From Gammaproteobacteria bacterium (GTDB lineage: Bacteria > Pseudomonadota > Gammaproteobacteria > Pseudomonadales > Litorivicinaceae), in NCBI GenBank assembly GCA_024640985.1, contig JAHEDY010000005.1, positions 19,694 through 83,693 on the forward strand: DNA of 64,000 bases, in the 5' to 3' direction. Position 1 is the first letter of the stretch. The number at the start of each line of letters is the position of its first letter. Below are positions 8,685 through 19,046 of this stretch, one piece after another. The notes beneath the pieces were generated by a model, which was not told the origin of the DNA, made no database searches, and saw only the letters and a list, made by a program, of their open reading frames with translations. The position numbers and the translations under genes were made by a program.

Positions 8685-10336
8685 CGCAATCTTTTCGTAT
8701 TCGGCTTTATCAAATGGACGCAGTTGTTGGTGACTTCGATGCCAACTTGCAAAAGATTGCGCGAGCAGCGGATCAAGCGCGTGCAGATGGGATTTCGATG
8801 TTGGTTGTTCCAGAGTTGGCATTGACCGGTTATCCACCAGAGGATTTGCTTTTACGACCGGCGTTGATCGACAAATTAACCGCGGCCGATTTGATGCTCC
8901 AAGAGATCAGTCGTGACCTGACGCTCTGTGTTGGTGCGCCCAGTGCGGCGGCGGCAGCGATCAGTGATTGGGCGCTTGGCAACAATAGTGCGCGTCCGGC
9001 TTCATTATTGAACAGTCTTTTGATTTATCGAAATGGCGAGCACATCTTGTCTTACCATAAGCAATCCTTGCCGAATTATCAGGTCTTTGATGAGCGGCGA
9101 TATTTCGTCGCTGGAACCCAATCCATGGTCTGTGATCTTGACGGGTTGCGTGTGGGTTTACTGGTGTGTGAGGACGTCTGGGTTCCGGATATTGTTGAAG
9201 CGACCTGTCGACTCGGTGCGGATTTGATTCTGGTGGTGAATGCATCGCCCTTTGCCGAGGGGAAGTTCGATGAACGCCTCGATCATCTGAAGCATCGGGC
9301 AAGCGTCAATCAAGTGCCAATTGCTTATGTGAATCTCGTCGGTGGCCAGGATGAGCTGATTTTCGATGGCGGGTCGCTTGTGGTTGACCGCAATGGTGAG
9401 ATTATCGCGCAGGCGACTTTCTTCGCCGAAGATCGATTGGATGTGGTGTGGGATGGCCAGCATCTGATTGGTGACCGCGTGGAACATACGCCATCGGATG
9501 ATGCGTTGTTGTATCAAGCGCTTGTCACAGGGGTTCGCGATTACTTCTCCAAGACAGGGTTTCGCAAAGCTGTTCTTGGTCTTTCTGGTGGAATTGATTC
9601 GGCTCTGACGCTTGCGGTTGCAGTCGATGCACTGGGCGCTGACAACGTTCATGCGGTGATGATGCCTTATCTCTATACCGCAGATATCAGTGTCACTGAT
9701 GCCAAACGTCAAGCGGAGATTCTCGGCTGTGAATTTTCGATCGTTCCCATTGAACCCATGGTGCGGGAATTCATGCAGACGCTTGCGCCATTTTTTGACG
9801 GTCATCCGGTCGACACCACTGAAGAAAATCTGCAAAGCCGATGTCGTGGCGTCTTGTTGATGGCGCTTTCGAATAAAACCGGGGCTCTGGTGCTGACAAC
9901 TGGGAACAAAAGCGAAATGGCAGTTGGTTATGCGACGCTATATGGGGACATGGCTGGTGGTTTCGCTGTTCTGAAAGACGTTTGGAAAACTCGAGTGTAT
10001 GACTTAGCGCGTTTTGTGAACCGCGCGACCGAAGTGATCCCCGAACGGGTTATCGTTCGTCCACCCTCAGCGGAACTCGCTCCGGGTCAGGAAGATTCTG
10101 ATAGCCTGCCGCCCTATGATCGACTCGATACCATGCTGTCGCTGTACATCGAATCGGATGTATCGCCTGATGAAATCATCGATGCCGGATTTGATCCGGT
10201 GGAAGTCAAGCGCATGTGTCGCCTGGTGGATATCAATGAATACAAACGTCGACAATCGGCCGTGGGGCCGAGGGTAACAGTCAGAGGCTTCGGTCGCGAT
10301 CGGAGATATCCGATCGCAAACCGCTGGTCGTTTTAG
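8681..10336 (+). CDS. nadE: Glutamine-dependent NAD+ synthetase
   Basis: Amidates nicotinic acid adenine dinucleotide to NAD+. The 551-residue two-domain form carries an N-terminal nitrilase-type glutaminase with triad E45 (VPELALTG), K127 (YHKQSLPNY) and C163 (LLVCEDVW). The C-terminal ATP pyrophosphatase has the P-loop SGGIDS at 302-307. The glutaminase domain means it can use glutamine instead of free ammonia. It is translationally coupled to thiO. Its last four bases overlap the stop of bamD on the other strand, and I see no terminator between these convergent genes. Confidence 0.97.
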   Translation: MTQSFRIRLYQMDAVVGDFDANLQKIARAADQARADGISMLVVPELALTGYPPEDLLLRPALIDKLTAADLMLQEISRDLTLCVGAPSAAAAAISDWALGNNSARPASLLNSLLIYRNGEHILSYHKQSLPNYQVFDERRYFVAGTQSMVCDLDGLRVGLLVCEDVWVPDIVEATCRLGADLILVVNASPFAEGKFDERLDHLKHRASVNQVPIAYVNLVGGQDELIFDGGSLVVDRNGEIIAQATFFAEDRLDVVWDGQHLIGDRVEHTPSDDALLYQALVTGVRDYFSKTGFRKAVLGLSGGIDSALTLAVAVDALGADNVHAVMMPYLYTADISVTDAKRQAEILGCEFSIVPIEPMVREFMQTLAPFFDGHPVDTTEENLQSRCRGVLLMALSNKTGALVLTTGNKSEMAVGYATLYGDMAGGFAVLKDVWKTRVYDLARFVNRATEVIPERVIVRPPSAELAPGQEDSDSLPPYDRLDTMLSLYIESDVSPDEIIDAGFDPVEVKRMCRLVDINEYKRRQSAVGPRVTVRGFGRDRRYPIANRWSF

Positions 10337-11304
10337 AAGAAGACCTCATCGACAACCCGAGGGGCATCGATCGATGGCGCATCCTCTGCTGGCCGTAAGG
10401 TCGCTTGTGGACGACGACTGGTATCCAGCCTGCGGGATTGACTAAAGGCAGCTAAGCGGTCTGCCAAATCGCCGGCACTCCCTAAAAAACCAAGCGTTAG
10501 GATGCTCGTGAGCGTTTCCCCTTCCTCGTAAAGCACTCCAGGTGCTAAGCGCTGATCGCTGCGTTCACCGACGACATATTGCGGATAGTTTTCAGACAGG
10601 ACAAACAGTGAATCTTGCGATTCTTGGGGAAGGCCCAAGGCCTCGAATGAGAGATGCATCACGATCAATGCATCAATCACCGCAGGCGTTGACGGATAGC
10701 CTTCGACCACTTGGCGCGACCGGTTGGCCGCTGCTAAATAGGCTCCTTTGCGGATGTAATAGCGTGAGACGTTCACCTCATATTCGGCCAGCTGATTGCG
10801 CACATAGATCAGACGCAGTGTGGCGTCTTCAGCAAACTCGCTATCGGGATAACGTTCAAGCAGTTGTTTGAAATCATCAATCGCGTCACGCGCACCACCG
10901 ATATCGCGACCGGTCTCATCGCCGGGAAGATATCTGGAGACCATGGAATCATTGGATGCATAAGACGACAAGCCTTTCATATATTGCGCATAGTCGGCCT
11001 CAGGATGATCAGGATTCAGTCGAATAAACCGATCTGCTGTCAGTCGTGCGAGCTCATATTTTGATGATTTAAAGTAGGCGTAGACTAAATCCAGTTGAGT
11101 GCCATCGGCATATTGACCGAATGGAAAGCGGCGATCGAGTTCTTCCAGTGAGGTGATGGCTTCAAGATACCGACTGCCATCCATGTGGCCTTGCGCTTCT
11201 TCCCACAATTGCCGCTCGCTTTTTAAATTGGCGTCTGGATCAAATAGCGAACAGGCGGTAAGTACAACACAAATGAGCAGGAAGCTAAGGGTCCGGGTTA
11301 TCAT
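10333..11304 (-). CDS. bamD: Outer membrane protein assembly lipoprotein BamD
   Basis: Essential lipoprotein of the BAM complex that inserts beta-barrel proteins into the outer membrane. The chosen ATG follows an AAGGA ribosome-binding site and gives 323 residues. A lipoprotein signal ends in LTAC with Cys18. TPR-type repeats follow (AITSLEELDRRFPFGQYA, RFIRLNPDHPEADYAQYMKG, DFKQLLERYPDSEFAEDA), matching ComL/YfiO. The C-terminal extension after residue 250 is low in similarity, as usual. The start lies almost on top of that of divergent rluD, so the promoters must lie in each other's coding regions. Confidence 0.96.
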   Translation of the reverse strand: MITRTLSFLLICVVLTACSLFDPDANLKSERQLWEEAQGHMDGSRYLEAITSLEELDRRFPFGQYADGTQLDLVYAYFKSSKYELARLTADRFIRLNPDHPEADYAQYMKGLSSYASNDSMVSRYLPGDETGRDIGGARDAIDDFKQLLERYPDSEFAEDATLRLIYVRNQLAEYEVNVSRYYIRKGAYLAAANRSRQVVEGYPSTPAVIDALIVMHLSFEALGLPQESQDSLFVLSENYPQYVVGERSDQRLAPGVLYEEGETLTSILTLGFLGSAGDLADRLAAFSQSRRLDTSRRPQATLRPAEDAPSIDAPRVVDEVFF

Positions 11305-11320
11305 GGAATTCCTTGTTTCG

Positions 11321-12301
11321 ATGAATCGACAAATGACCGATCGGCAATATACCAAGACGCATATTCAAGCACAGTTTGACGTTCCTTTGGAGGAATCCGG
11401 GTCACGAATTGATCAGGTATTGGCTCGGCTCATGCCGGATTACTCACGTGCTCGTTTAACGCAATGGCTCACCGAGGGGCAGATCTTAATCGATGGCGCT
11501 GCCAGAAAGCCAAAAAATAAAGTCTTAGGTGGTGAAAAGATTGTTGTGAATGCGGAACTCGAGCCGCAGATTGACTGGTCTGCAGAAAATATCCCCTTGG
11601 ATCTGGTACACGTTGATCATGATTTGATTATCGTGAATAAGCCAGCCGGTCTTGTCGTGCACCCTGGTCATGGAAATCCGTCAGGAACCTTGGTGAATGC
11701 GTTGCTATCTCAATTTCCGGAACTGGAAGAGATCCCACGAGCAGGCATTGTTCATCGACTCGATAAAGAAACCAGTGGTGTGTTGGCAGTGGCGAGATCT
11801 CTGAAGGCGCAGGCCAACCTCGTGAAGCAGCTCAAAGATCGTTCCATGAGTCGGCAATACGTTGCATTGGTTTACGGTCACCCCAACAAAGAAGGCACGA
11901 TTGATGCGCCGATGGACCGCCATCGCTTGCAACGAACGAAAATGGCCGTGGTGTATTCCGGGAAGCCAGCGGTAACCCACTACCAGATGACGGATACCAC
12001 AGCGCATTGTGCGTGGGTTGAGGTCAAGTTGGAATCAGGTCGCACGCATCAAATTCGGGTCCATATGACGCATATCGGGCATCCGTTGGTTGGTGATCCT
12101 GTCTATCGGCAAGGGCGTCCAGGGCTTGGTCGTGCGACGGTGGCTGCCCGGGATCTAATTGATCAATTCCCGAGACAGGCGTTGCATGCACAATTGCTTG
12201 GACTTAAGCATCCATCAACCCTTGAGATGGTCCAGTTTGAAGTGCCGATGGCTCAAGACCTTGTCGAACTGCACGCAAAGTTGAAGATCGTCGATGTCTG
12301 A
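11321..12301 (+). CDS. rluD: 23S rRNA pseudouridine(1911/1915/1917) synthase
   Basis: RluD makes three pseudouridines in helix 69 of 23S rRNA. An N-terminal S4 RNA-binding domain (RIDQVLARLMPDYSRARLTQWL) is followed by the catalytic domain. GIVHRLDKETSG holds the catalytic Asp, and SGRTHQIRVHM comes later. Three in-frame ATGs (11303, 11321, 11333) are possible. The middle one gives 326 residues, the E. coli length, but no ribosome-binding site is decisive. The start codons of rluD and bamD are within 30 bp of each other. The 3' end overlaps pgeF by 8 bp. Confidence 0.95.
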   Translation: MNRQMTDRQYTKTHIQAQFDVPLEESGSRIDQVLARLMPDYSRARLTQWLTEGQILIDGAARKPKNKVLGGEKIVVNAELEPQIDWSAENIPLDLVHVDHDLIIVNKPAGLVVHPGHGNPSGTLVNALLSQFPELEEIPRAGIVHRLDKETSGVLAVARSLKAQANLVKQLKDRSMSRQYVALVYGHPNKEGTIDAPMDRHRLQRTKMAVVYSGKPAVTHYQMTDTTAHCAWVEVKLESGRTHQIRVHMTHIGHPLVGDPVYRQGRPGLGRATVAARDLIDQFPRQALHAQLLGLKHPSTLEMVQFEVPMAQDLVELHAKLKIVDV

Positions 12302-13007
12302 TCCCTGGTTCGCAATCGATATCAATCCGACCGTGATGGCTCTCCAAACGACTTGTGTATCGCAGCCCTCTCCCTATGGATCCTTTAATTTGGGTTTTCA
12401 TGTGGGTGACGATGCAGCCACTGTCGCTGACAACAGGGACCGGTTAGCTTCCCATCTCGGGCGTCCAGTTTACTTTCCAGAGCAAGTCCACGGTGTCGAT
12501 GTCTTGCGAGTCGACGCAAATACAGATGGTCAAGTCGCCGATGCAGTCGTCACTTCTGAGATGCATCATCCGATTGGCATTTTGACGGCTGATTGTTTGC
12601 CGGTTTTATTCGCATCAAACACTTTAGTGGGTGCTGCTCATGCTGGTTGGAGGGGATTGGTGTCGGGTGTTCTTGAAAACACTTTGGCTGAATTTTCGAA
12701 TCCAGCGGAGGTGAGTGTCTGGTTGGGCCCATGTATTGGGGCAGCGGCTTTTGAAGTGGGGCCTGAGGTTGTGGATGCTTTTGTGTCTAAACACCGCCGC
12801 TACAGCCAATACTTTCAACCAGTGTCGGGTTCGGATCGATCCCTCGGGGATCTTCAGGCGATTGCTGCCGATCTGCTTGAAAACCAGGGTGTGACTGTCA
12901 TCAAACGGGTTCAGGCTTGTACTTATGGTGAGGCTAAGCGGTGGTATTCGTATCGACGATCTGGAATCACTGGCCGTATGGCCAGCTGTATTATGCGTAC
13001 TGAATAA
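12294..13007 (+). CDS. pgeF: Purine nucleoside phosphorylase / multicopper-oxidase-like PgeF (YfiH, DUF152)
   Basis: A 237-residue member of the YfiH/LACC1 family. Members act as purine nucleoside phosphorylase/adenosine deaminase, and E. coli PgeF clears misincorporated L-Ser from peptidoglycan precursors. Zinc-ligand motifs are visible: PEQVHGVDV (His), TADCLPVLF (Cys), AAHAGWRGL (His) and WLGPCIG (Cys). The start overlaps rluD, and the order rluD-pgeF-clpB is conserved in gammaproteobacteria. The exact biochemical role here cannot be settled from sequence. Confidence 0.93.
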   Translation: MSDPWFAIDINPTVMALQTTCVSQPSPYGSFNLGFHVGDDAATVADNRDRLASHLGRPVYFPEQVHGVDVLRVDANTDGQVADAVVTSEMHHPIGILTADCLPVLFASNTLVGAAHAGWRGLVSGVLENTLAEFSNPAEVSVWLGPCIGAAAFEVGPEVVDAFVSKHRRYSQYFQPVSGSDRSLGDLQAIAADLLENQGVTVIKRVQACTYGEAKRWYSYRRSGITGRMASCIMRTE

Positions 13008-13009
13008 CC

Positions 13010-13018
13010 TGTGGATAA
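13010..13018 (-). promoter_or_regulatory. Perfect DnaA-box 9-mer upstream of clpB
   Basis: The bases TGTGGATAA are the reverse complement of the strong DnaA box TTATCCACA. It is a single site, two bases downstream of the pgeF stop and directly before the -35 element of the clpB heat-shock promoter. One such 9-mer could occur by chance in a window this size, so function is only suggested. Confidence 0.35.
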
Positions 13019-13046
13019 CTTGAAACCTGATGACTTCGCCCCCACC
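13019..13046 (+). promoter_or_regulatory. Sigma-32 heat-shock promoter of clpB
   Basis: CTTGAAA (13019-13025), a 13-bp spacer, then CCCCCACC (13039-13046) closely match the RpoH consensus CTTGAAA-N13/14-CCCCATNT. The -10 lies about 40 bp before the clpB ATG. clpB is a classical RpoH target, which supports the call. Confidence 0.8.
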
Positions 13047-13085
13047 AATAATCATAGTGGATTGGGATAGATAAGGGATTACCGA

Positions 13086-15659
13086 ATGCGAATGGATCGA
13101 TTAACGAATCGGCTCATGCAAGCCTTGCAGGATGCACAAAGCCTCGCTTTAAGTTTGGATCATAATGAAATGTCGCCTTGGCATCTGCTTAAGGCGTTGT
13201 TGAGTCAACACAACGGATCGGCTCGCTCATTGATTGCTGCAGCCGGTGGCCATCAAGACCGTTTGATCTCCGAAGTTGATCGCGCGTTAGATGGTCTGGC
13301 TCGCGTGACAAATCACGATGGCGAGGTTCGTATGAGCCAAGAGTTGGCTCGTCAATTCAACTTAGCCGAAAAACAATCAATGTCTCAAAAAGACGCTTAT
13401 TTGTCGTCTGAGACGCTGTTGTCTGTGATGGCTAAGGATAAAGCGACCAACGCTGCTTTTCGGGCTGCTGGCGTGAATGAAGATCGGTTGGTTGATGCGA
13501 TAGACAAACTGCGTGGAGGCGAGTCAGTGCAAACTGAAAACGATGAAGACAACCGAGGAGCTTTGGACAAGTATTGTCTCGATCTGACGGCCAGAGCATC
13601 AGAAGGGAAATTGGATCCAGTCATTGGACGAGATGAAGAAATTCGGCGCGCTGTGCAGGTGTTGCAGCGTCGTACGAAAAACAATCCGGTGTTAATCGGT
13701 GAGCCTGGCGTCGGTAAGACAGCGATCGTTGAAGGTTTGGCCTCGCGGATTGTCAATGGTGAGGTGCCAGAAGGATTAAAAGGCAAGCGTGTTTTGTCTT
13801 TGGATATGGGCGCCCTGATTGCGGGCGCGAAATTCCGTGGTGAATTTGAGGAGCGCTTGAAGGCGGTTCTCAAGGAGCTGTCTCAGCAAGAAGGTCAGGT
13901 CATTCTCTTCATCGATGAGATTCACACCATGGTTGGCGCTGGAAAATCTGAGGGAGCCATGGATGCGGGCAATATGTTGAAGCCAGCATTAGCGCGTGGT
14001 GAGCTGCACTGTGTGGGTGCGACCACTCTTGATGAATACCGACAGTATTTTGAGAAGGATGCAGCGCTTGAGCGTCGATTCCAGAAAGTATTTGTGGGTG
14101 AACCCAGTGAAACAGACACCATCGCAATCTTGCGTGGATTAAAACCGAAATACGAAGTGCACCATGGAGTCGAGATTTCTGATTCGGCAATTATCGCGGC
14201 TGCCAAGCTATCCAGTCGTTACATCACTGATCGACAGTTGCCGGATAAGGCGATTGATTTGATGGATGAGTCGGCAAGCCGGATTCGGCTCGAAATGGAC
14301 TCGAAACCTGAAGAGCTCGATCGGCTCGATCGCCGCTTGATCCAGTTGAAAATCGAGCGAGAAGCGCTGAAGAAAGAAAAAGATGATGCCAGTAAGGCTC
14401 GTTTGGTCGAGTTGGAAGGAACCATTGCTGAAGTCGCTGCCGAAGCCAGTGCCTTAGAGGAAATTTGGGCATCTGAAAAAGCGCAAACTCAAGGCGTTCA
14501 GTCCATTAAAGAAGAGCTCGATCGAGCGGAAATTGATCTTGAGCAAGCCAGACGCGCCGGTGATTTGGCCCGAATGAGTGAGATTCAGTACGGGGTCATT
14601 CCGTCGCTTGAAAAACGGATGGCTGAAGCACAAAAAGCCAATGAATCTGATGAAGGTAAGTTGGTGCGTTCTCGGGTGACCGAAGAAGAAATCGCGGAAG
14701 TGGTCAGTCGTTGGACTGGGATTCCTGTCGCGAAGATGCTCGAAGGCGAAAAAGATAAGCTTCTGCAGATGGAGAGCGCCCTACATAGCCGGGTTGTGGG
14801 CCAGGATACAGCGGTGACTGCTGTGGCCAACGCGGTGCGTCGTTCGCGCTCTGGGTTATCGGATCCCAAACGTCCCAACGGATCATTTTTGTTCCTCGGG
14901 CCAACCGGGGTTGGTAAAACGGAACTCTGTAAAAGTTTGGCGGAATTTTTGTTCGATTCAGACGATGCGATGGTTCGCATCGATATGTCTGAATTCATGG
15001 AAAAGCATTCGGTTGCTCGCCTAGTTGGCGCGCCTCCAGGCTATGTCGGTTATGAACAAGGGGGTTACTTAACAGAAGCCGTCCGTCGACGCCCGTATTC
15101 GGTGGTGTTATTAGATGAAGTTGAAAAAGCCCACCCCGATGTGTTCAACATTTTATTGCAGGTGTTAGATGATGGTCGGCTGACCGATGGTCAAGGTCGC
15201 ACTGTCGACTTTTCAAACACGGTCGTTGTGATGACTTCAAATTTAGGATCGGATTTGATTCAGAGCATGGTCGGGGAGTCGCATGAAGCCATTCGGGATG
15301 CGGTGATGGGTATTGTCGGTACACATTTCCGTCCGGAATTCATTAATCGTATCGATGAGGCGGTTGTTTTTCACGCCCTGGGACGTGAACACATCCGAGG
15401 TATTTTGGATGTGCAGTTGTCCTATTTACGAGCGCGTCTTGAAGACATGGATTACGGATTTGAGTTGTCGGATGCAGTGGCTGAAAAGCTGTGTGAGGCT
15501 GGATATGATCCGGTCTATGGTGCGCGACCACTGAAGCGTGCAATCCAAGTCCACTTGGAAAATCCTCTGGCTGGGGCGCTCTTGAAAGGGCAGTTTAGTC
15601 CTGGGTCAATCATCCATGCAGACGTCAGTTCAACCGGTGAAATCACCTTTCACGCTTAA
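13086..15659 (+). CDS. clpB: ATP-dependent disaggregase ClpB (Hsp104/Hsp100)
   Basis: ClpB works with DnaK to dissolve protein aggregates after heat stress. The 857-residue length is normal. An N-terminal Clp repeat domain ([18 protein letters not shown]) is followed by NBD1 with Walker A at 205-212 (GEPGVGKT). A middle coiled-coil domain spans about 410-530 and is rich in Glu, Lys and Ala. NBD2 has Walker A at 605-612 (GPTGVGKT) and Walker [14 protein letters not shown]. The first ATG aligns with E. coli ClpB; a second, two codons later, is less likely. It has its own sigma-32 promoter and a hairpin right after the stop. Confidence 0.98.
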   Translation: MRMDRLTNRLMQALQDAQSLALSLDHNEMSPWHLLKALLSQHNGSARSLIAAAGGHQDRLISEVDRALDGLARVTNHDGEVRMSQELARQFNLAEKQSMSQKDAYLSSETLLSVMAKDKATNAAFRAAGVNEDRLVDAIDKLRGGESVQTENDEDNRGALDKYCLDLTARASEGKLDPVIGRDEEIRRAVQVLQRRTKNNPVLIGEPGVGKTAIVEGLASRIVNGEVPEGLKGKRVLSLDMGALIAGAKFRGEFEERLKAVLKELSQQEGQVILFIDEIHTMVGAGKSEGAMDAGNMLKPALARGELHCVGATTLDEYRQYFEKDAALERRFQKVFVGEPSETDTIAILRGLKPKYEVHHGVEISDSAIIAAAKLSSRYITDRQLPDKAIDLMDESASRIRLEMDSKPEELDRLDRRLIQLKIEREALKKEKDDASKARLVELEGTIAEVAAEASALEEIWASEKAQTQGVQSIKEELDRAEIDLEQARRAGDLARMSEIQYGVIPSLEKRMAEAQKANESDEGKLVRSRVTEEEIAEVVSRWTGIPVAKMLEGEKDKLLQMESALHSRVVGQDTAVTAVANAVRRSRSGLSDPKRPNGSFLFLGPTGVGKTELCKSLAEFLFDSDDAMVRIDMSEFMEKHSVARLVGAPPGYVGYEQGGYLTEAVRRRPYSVVLLDEVEKAHPDVFNILLQVLDDGRLTDGQGRTVDFSNTVVVMTSNLGSDLIQSMVGESHEAIRDAVMGIVGTHFRPEFINRIDEAVVFHALGREHIRGILDVQLSYLRARLEDMDYGFELSDAVAEKLCEAGYDPVYGARPLKRAIQVHLENPLAGALLKGQFSPGSIIHADVSSTGEITFHA

Positions 15660-15667
15660 AATACCAA

Positions 15668-15691
15668 GGCCTGTCAGTTGACAGGCCATTT
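15668..15691 (+). terminator. Hairpin after clpB, probable terminator
   Basis: GGCCTGTCA and TGACAGGCC form a perfect 9-bp stem (two central bases unpaired plus inner fraying), followed by only a short ATTT tail. It lies 8 bp after the clpB stop, so it is probably a weak intrinsic terminator. Confidence 0.6.
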
Positions 15692-15745
15692 CTGGGTGTC
15701 ACAATTCTCGGTTTACCTTAACTATTTTCTTAAAGAGGGTCGGAA

Positions 15746-17482
15746 GTGGAATTGCTTTCTGGCGGTGAGATGATCATGCGCGCGCTGAAAGAAGAAGGGG
15801 TCAAAATGATTTTTGGCTACCCTGGCGGTGCGGTTTTACATATTTACGATGCACTGTATCAACAAGACGCAGTGGAACATATCCTCGTACGCCACGAGCA
15901 GGCTGCTGTGCATGCGGCTGATGGCTTTGCGCGTTCCACTGGTGAAGTTGGCGTTGCTTTGGTGACATCGGGTCCTGGTGCGACTAATGCAATTACTGGG
16001 ATTGCCACGGCCTATATGGATTCGATTCCTCTGGTCGTGATCTCTGGAAACGTGCCCAGTCATTTAATCGGCAGTGATGCGTTCCAAGAAACTGACATGA
16101 TTGGTTGTTGTCGACCGATCGTGAAGCATTCGTTCTTGGTTCGCTCGATCGAAGAAATTCCAAGCGTGATGAAAAAGGCCTTCCATATTGCAAAAACAGG
16201 TCGTCCTGGGCCTGTGGTTGTGGATGTCCCCAAAGACATGACTGCGCCGGCTGAAAAGCGAGCATTTGAATACCCAGAAACTGTCAAATTACGGTCTTAC
16301 ACGCCTGCGCTCAAAGGGCATGCCGGTCAGATTCGCAAGGCCCTTGATCTGCTTTTAGAGGCGAAACGACCTGTGATTTACGCCGGTGGCGGCGTGGTTC
16401 TTGGTGATGCATCCGCTGAATTGGTCTCACTGGCTAAACGTCTTGGTTATCCAGTGACGAATACCTTGATGGGACTTGGAGCCTTTCCAGGATCCGATGA
16501 TCAGTTTATCGGAATGCTCGGTATGCATGGGTTTTATGAGGCCAACCAGGCCATGCACCAGGCGGATGTGATCTTTGCGGTTGGTGCGCGCTTTGATGAT
16601 CGAGTGACTAACAATCCGAAAAAATTCTGTCCGAACGCTCGGATCGTTCACATTGACATTGATCCAGCCTCGATTCAAAAAACTGTGCGTCACATTGAAG
16701 TGCCTCTGGTGGGTCCAGTGCAGCCTGTGTTGGCTGATATGGTCGAAATGCTGAGCCAGATGGACGTTGAGCCTGATCAAGAAGCATTGAAAGGTTGGTG
16801 GGAAACCATCAATGGCTGGCGTGAAAAGCATGGTCTTTGGACGGGTGATCGGTACACGCGCGGCGAAAAAATTATGCCGCAGGATGTGATTCGTACCCTG
16901 TACGAAGTGACCAACGGCGAAGCTTACATTTGCTCCGACGTCGGCCAGCATCAAATGTTTGCAGCTCAGTATTACAAGTACGACAAGCCAAGGCAGTGGA
17001 TTAATTCTGGCGGTCTTGGAACCATGGGATTTGGTCTTCCGGCAGCCATGGGTGTGCAATTAGCGCATCCCGACAGTGCAGTTGCTGTTGTGACAGGGGA
17101 AGGCTCAATCCAGATGTGTATCGAGGAATTGTCGACCTGTACGCAATACAACATGCCTGTGAAGATTATTAACCTGAATAATGCTGCGCTTGGCATGGTG
17201 AAGCAGTGGCAAGACATGCAATATGGCGGCCGTTACGCAGCATCGACCTATCAGGATTCGTTGCCTGACTTTGTCAAACTGGCGGAAGCCTATGGTCATG
17301 TTGGCATGAAAGTCACCGATCCAGCTGAATTGAAAGCCAAGATGGAAGAGTGCTTTGCCATGAAAGATCGCGTGGTCTTTATGGATATTGATATTGATCC
17401 GGATGAACACGTCTATCCAATGCAAATTCAAACGGGCTCGATGAAAGACATGCTTTTGAGTAAGACGGAGCGTACCAAGTGA
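15746..17482 (+). CDS. ilvI: Acetolactate synthase, large (catalytic) subunit
   Basis: First common step of valine, leucine and isoleucine synthesis: it condenses pyruvate with pyruvate or 2-oxobutyrate using thiamine diphosphate. The 578 residues show the TPP-activating Glu51 ([17 protein letters not shown]), FAD-region motifs, and the C-terminal TPP/Mg motif [15 protein letters not shown]...[13 protein letters not shown]. The start is GTG with an AAAGAGGG ribosome-binding site. The stop overlaps the ilvH GTG (GTGA). ilvI-ilvH-ilvC form one operon. I found no clear leader peptide in the 86 bp upstream. Confidence 0.96.
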   Translation: MELLSGGEMIMRALKEEGVKMIFGYPGGAVLHIYDALYQQDAVEHILVRHEQAAVHAADGFARSTGEVGVALVTSGPGATNAITGIATAYMDSIPLVVISGNVPSHLIGSDAFQETDMIGCCRPIVKHSFLVRSIEEIPSVMKKAFHIAKTGRPGPVVVDVPKDMTAPAEKRAFEYPETVKLRSYTPALKGHAGQIRKALDLLLEAKRPVIYAGGGVVLGDASAELVSLAKRLGYPVTNTLMGLGAFPGSDDQFIGMLGMHGFYEANQAMHQADVIFAVGARFDDRVTNNPKKFCPNARIVHIDIDPASIQKTVRHIEVPLVGPVQPVLADMVEMLSQMDVEPDQEALKGWWETINGWREKHGLWTGDRYTRGEKIMPQDVIRTLYEVTNGEAYICSDVGQHQMFAAQYYKYDKPRQWINSGGLGTMGFGLPAAMGVQLAHPDSAVAVVTGEGSIQMCIEELSTCTQYNMPVKIINLNNAALGMVKQWQDMQYGGRYAASTYQDSLPDFVKLAEAYGHVGMKVTDPAELKAKMEECFAMKDRVVFMDIDIDPDEHVYPMQIQTGSMKDMLLSKTERTK

Positions 17483-17970
17483 GACACATTATTTCGGTTC
17501 TGATGGAAAATGAGCCCGGTGCTTTGTCTCGCGTGGTCGGTTTGTTTGCCCAGCGCGGTTACAACATAGAATCTTTAACAGTTGCTCCGACAGAAGACCC
17601 AACATTGTCGCGCTTGACGGTGACAACCATTGGTGATGATGCGGTGATCGAGCAAATTACCAAACATCTGAACAAATTGATCGATGTCGTGAAGTTGGTT
17701 GATTTGACTGAGGGTGACCACATCGAGCGTGAGCTGATGTTAATCAAAATTAAAGCCACTGGCGCTCAACGTGCCGAGGTGAAGCGGACCTGTGACATCT
17801 TCCGCGGTCAAATCGTTGACGTGAGTCCAGCAATGTATACAGTGCAGCTCACCGGAACGAGCGACAAGCTTGATGCATTTATTGAAGCCATTGGTGCTTC
17901 GGCCATTTTAGAAGTGGTTCGGAGCGGAGTCAGCGGCATTGCACGCGGTGAGCGCGTGCTGTCTGTGTAA
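17479..17970 (+). CDS. ilvH: Acetolactate synthase, small (regulatory) subunit
   Basis: A regulatory subunit that activates the catalytic subunit and confers valine feedback inhibition. The 163 residues start with an ACT domain ([31 protein letters not shown]). A C-terminal ALS small-subunit domain follows ([18 protein letters not shown]). The GTG start overlaps the ilvI stop. ilvC follows after 30 bp with its own GAGGAAA ribosome-binding site. Confidence 0.97.
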   Translation: MRHIISVLMENEPGALSRVVGLFAQRGYNIESLTVAPTEDPTLSRLTVTTIGDDAVIEQITKHLNKLIDVVKLVDLTEGDHIERELMLIKIKATGAQRAEVKRTCDIFRGQIVDVSPAMYTVQLTGTSDKLDAFIEAIGASAILEVVRSGVSGIARGERVLSV

Positions 17971-19017
<1,047 letters not shown>

Positions 19018-19023
19018 TTGAAT

Positions 19024-19045
19024 GCGGGCCTAACGGCCCGCTTTT
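19024..19045 (+). terminator. Rho-independent terminator after ilvC, abutting pssA
   Basis: GCGGGCC-TAAC-GGCCCGC is a perfect 7-bp GC stem with a 4-base loop, followed by TTTT. It ends one base before the pssA start codon, so it occupies the place where a ribosome-binding site would be expected. Confidence 0.85.
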
Positions 19046-19046
19046 C

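Noticed and set aside
9158-9835. 225-codon open frame on the minus strand inside nadE
   Set aside because: It is fully antisense to nadE, whose domains and catalytic residues are intact. The antisense translation is His/Arg/Asn-rich with no domain-like pattern, and it has no ribosome-binding site.
13397-13873. 158-codon minus-strand frame inside clpB
   Set aside because: Antisense to NBD1 of ClpB, Ser/Arg-rich and without signals.
15678-15710. Sigma-70 promoter for ilvI starting with TTGACA at 15678
   Set aside because: The -35 lies within the clpB terminator stem, and the hexamer 17 bp downstream (ACAATT) is a poor -10, so I do not list it.
16427-17059. 210-codon open frame on the minus strand inside ilvI
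   Set aside because: Antisense to the conserved TPP domain. The His-rich composition is typical of a reverse-frame artefact of a highly expressed gene.
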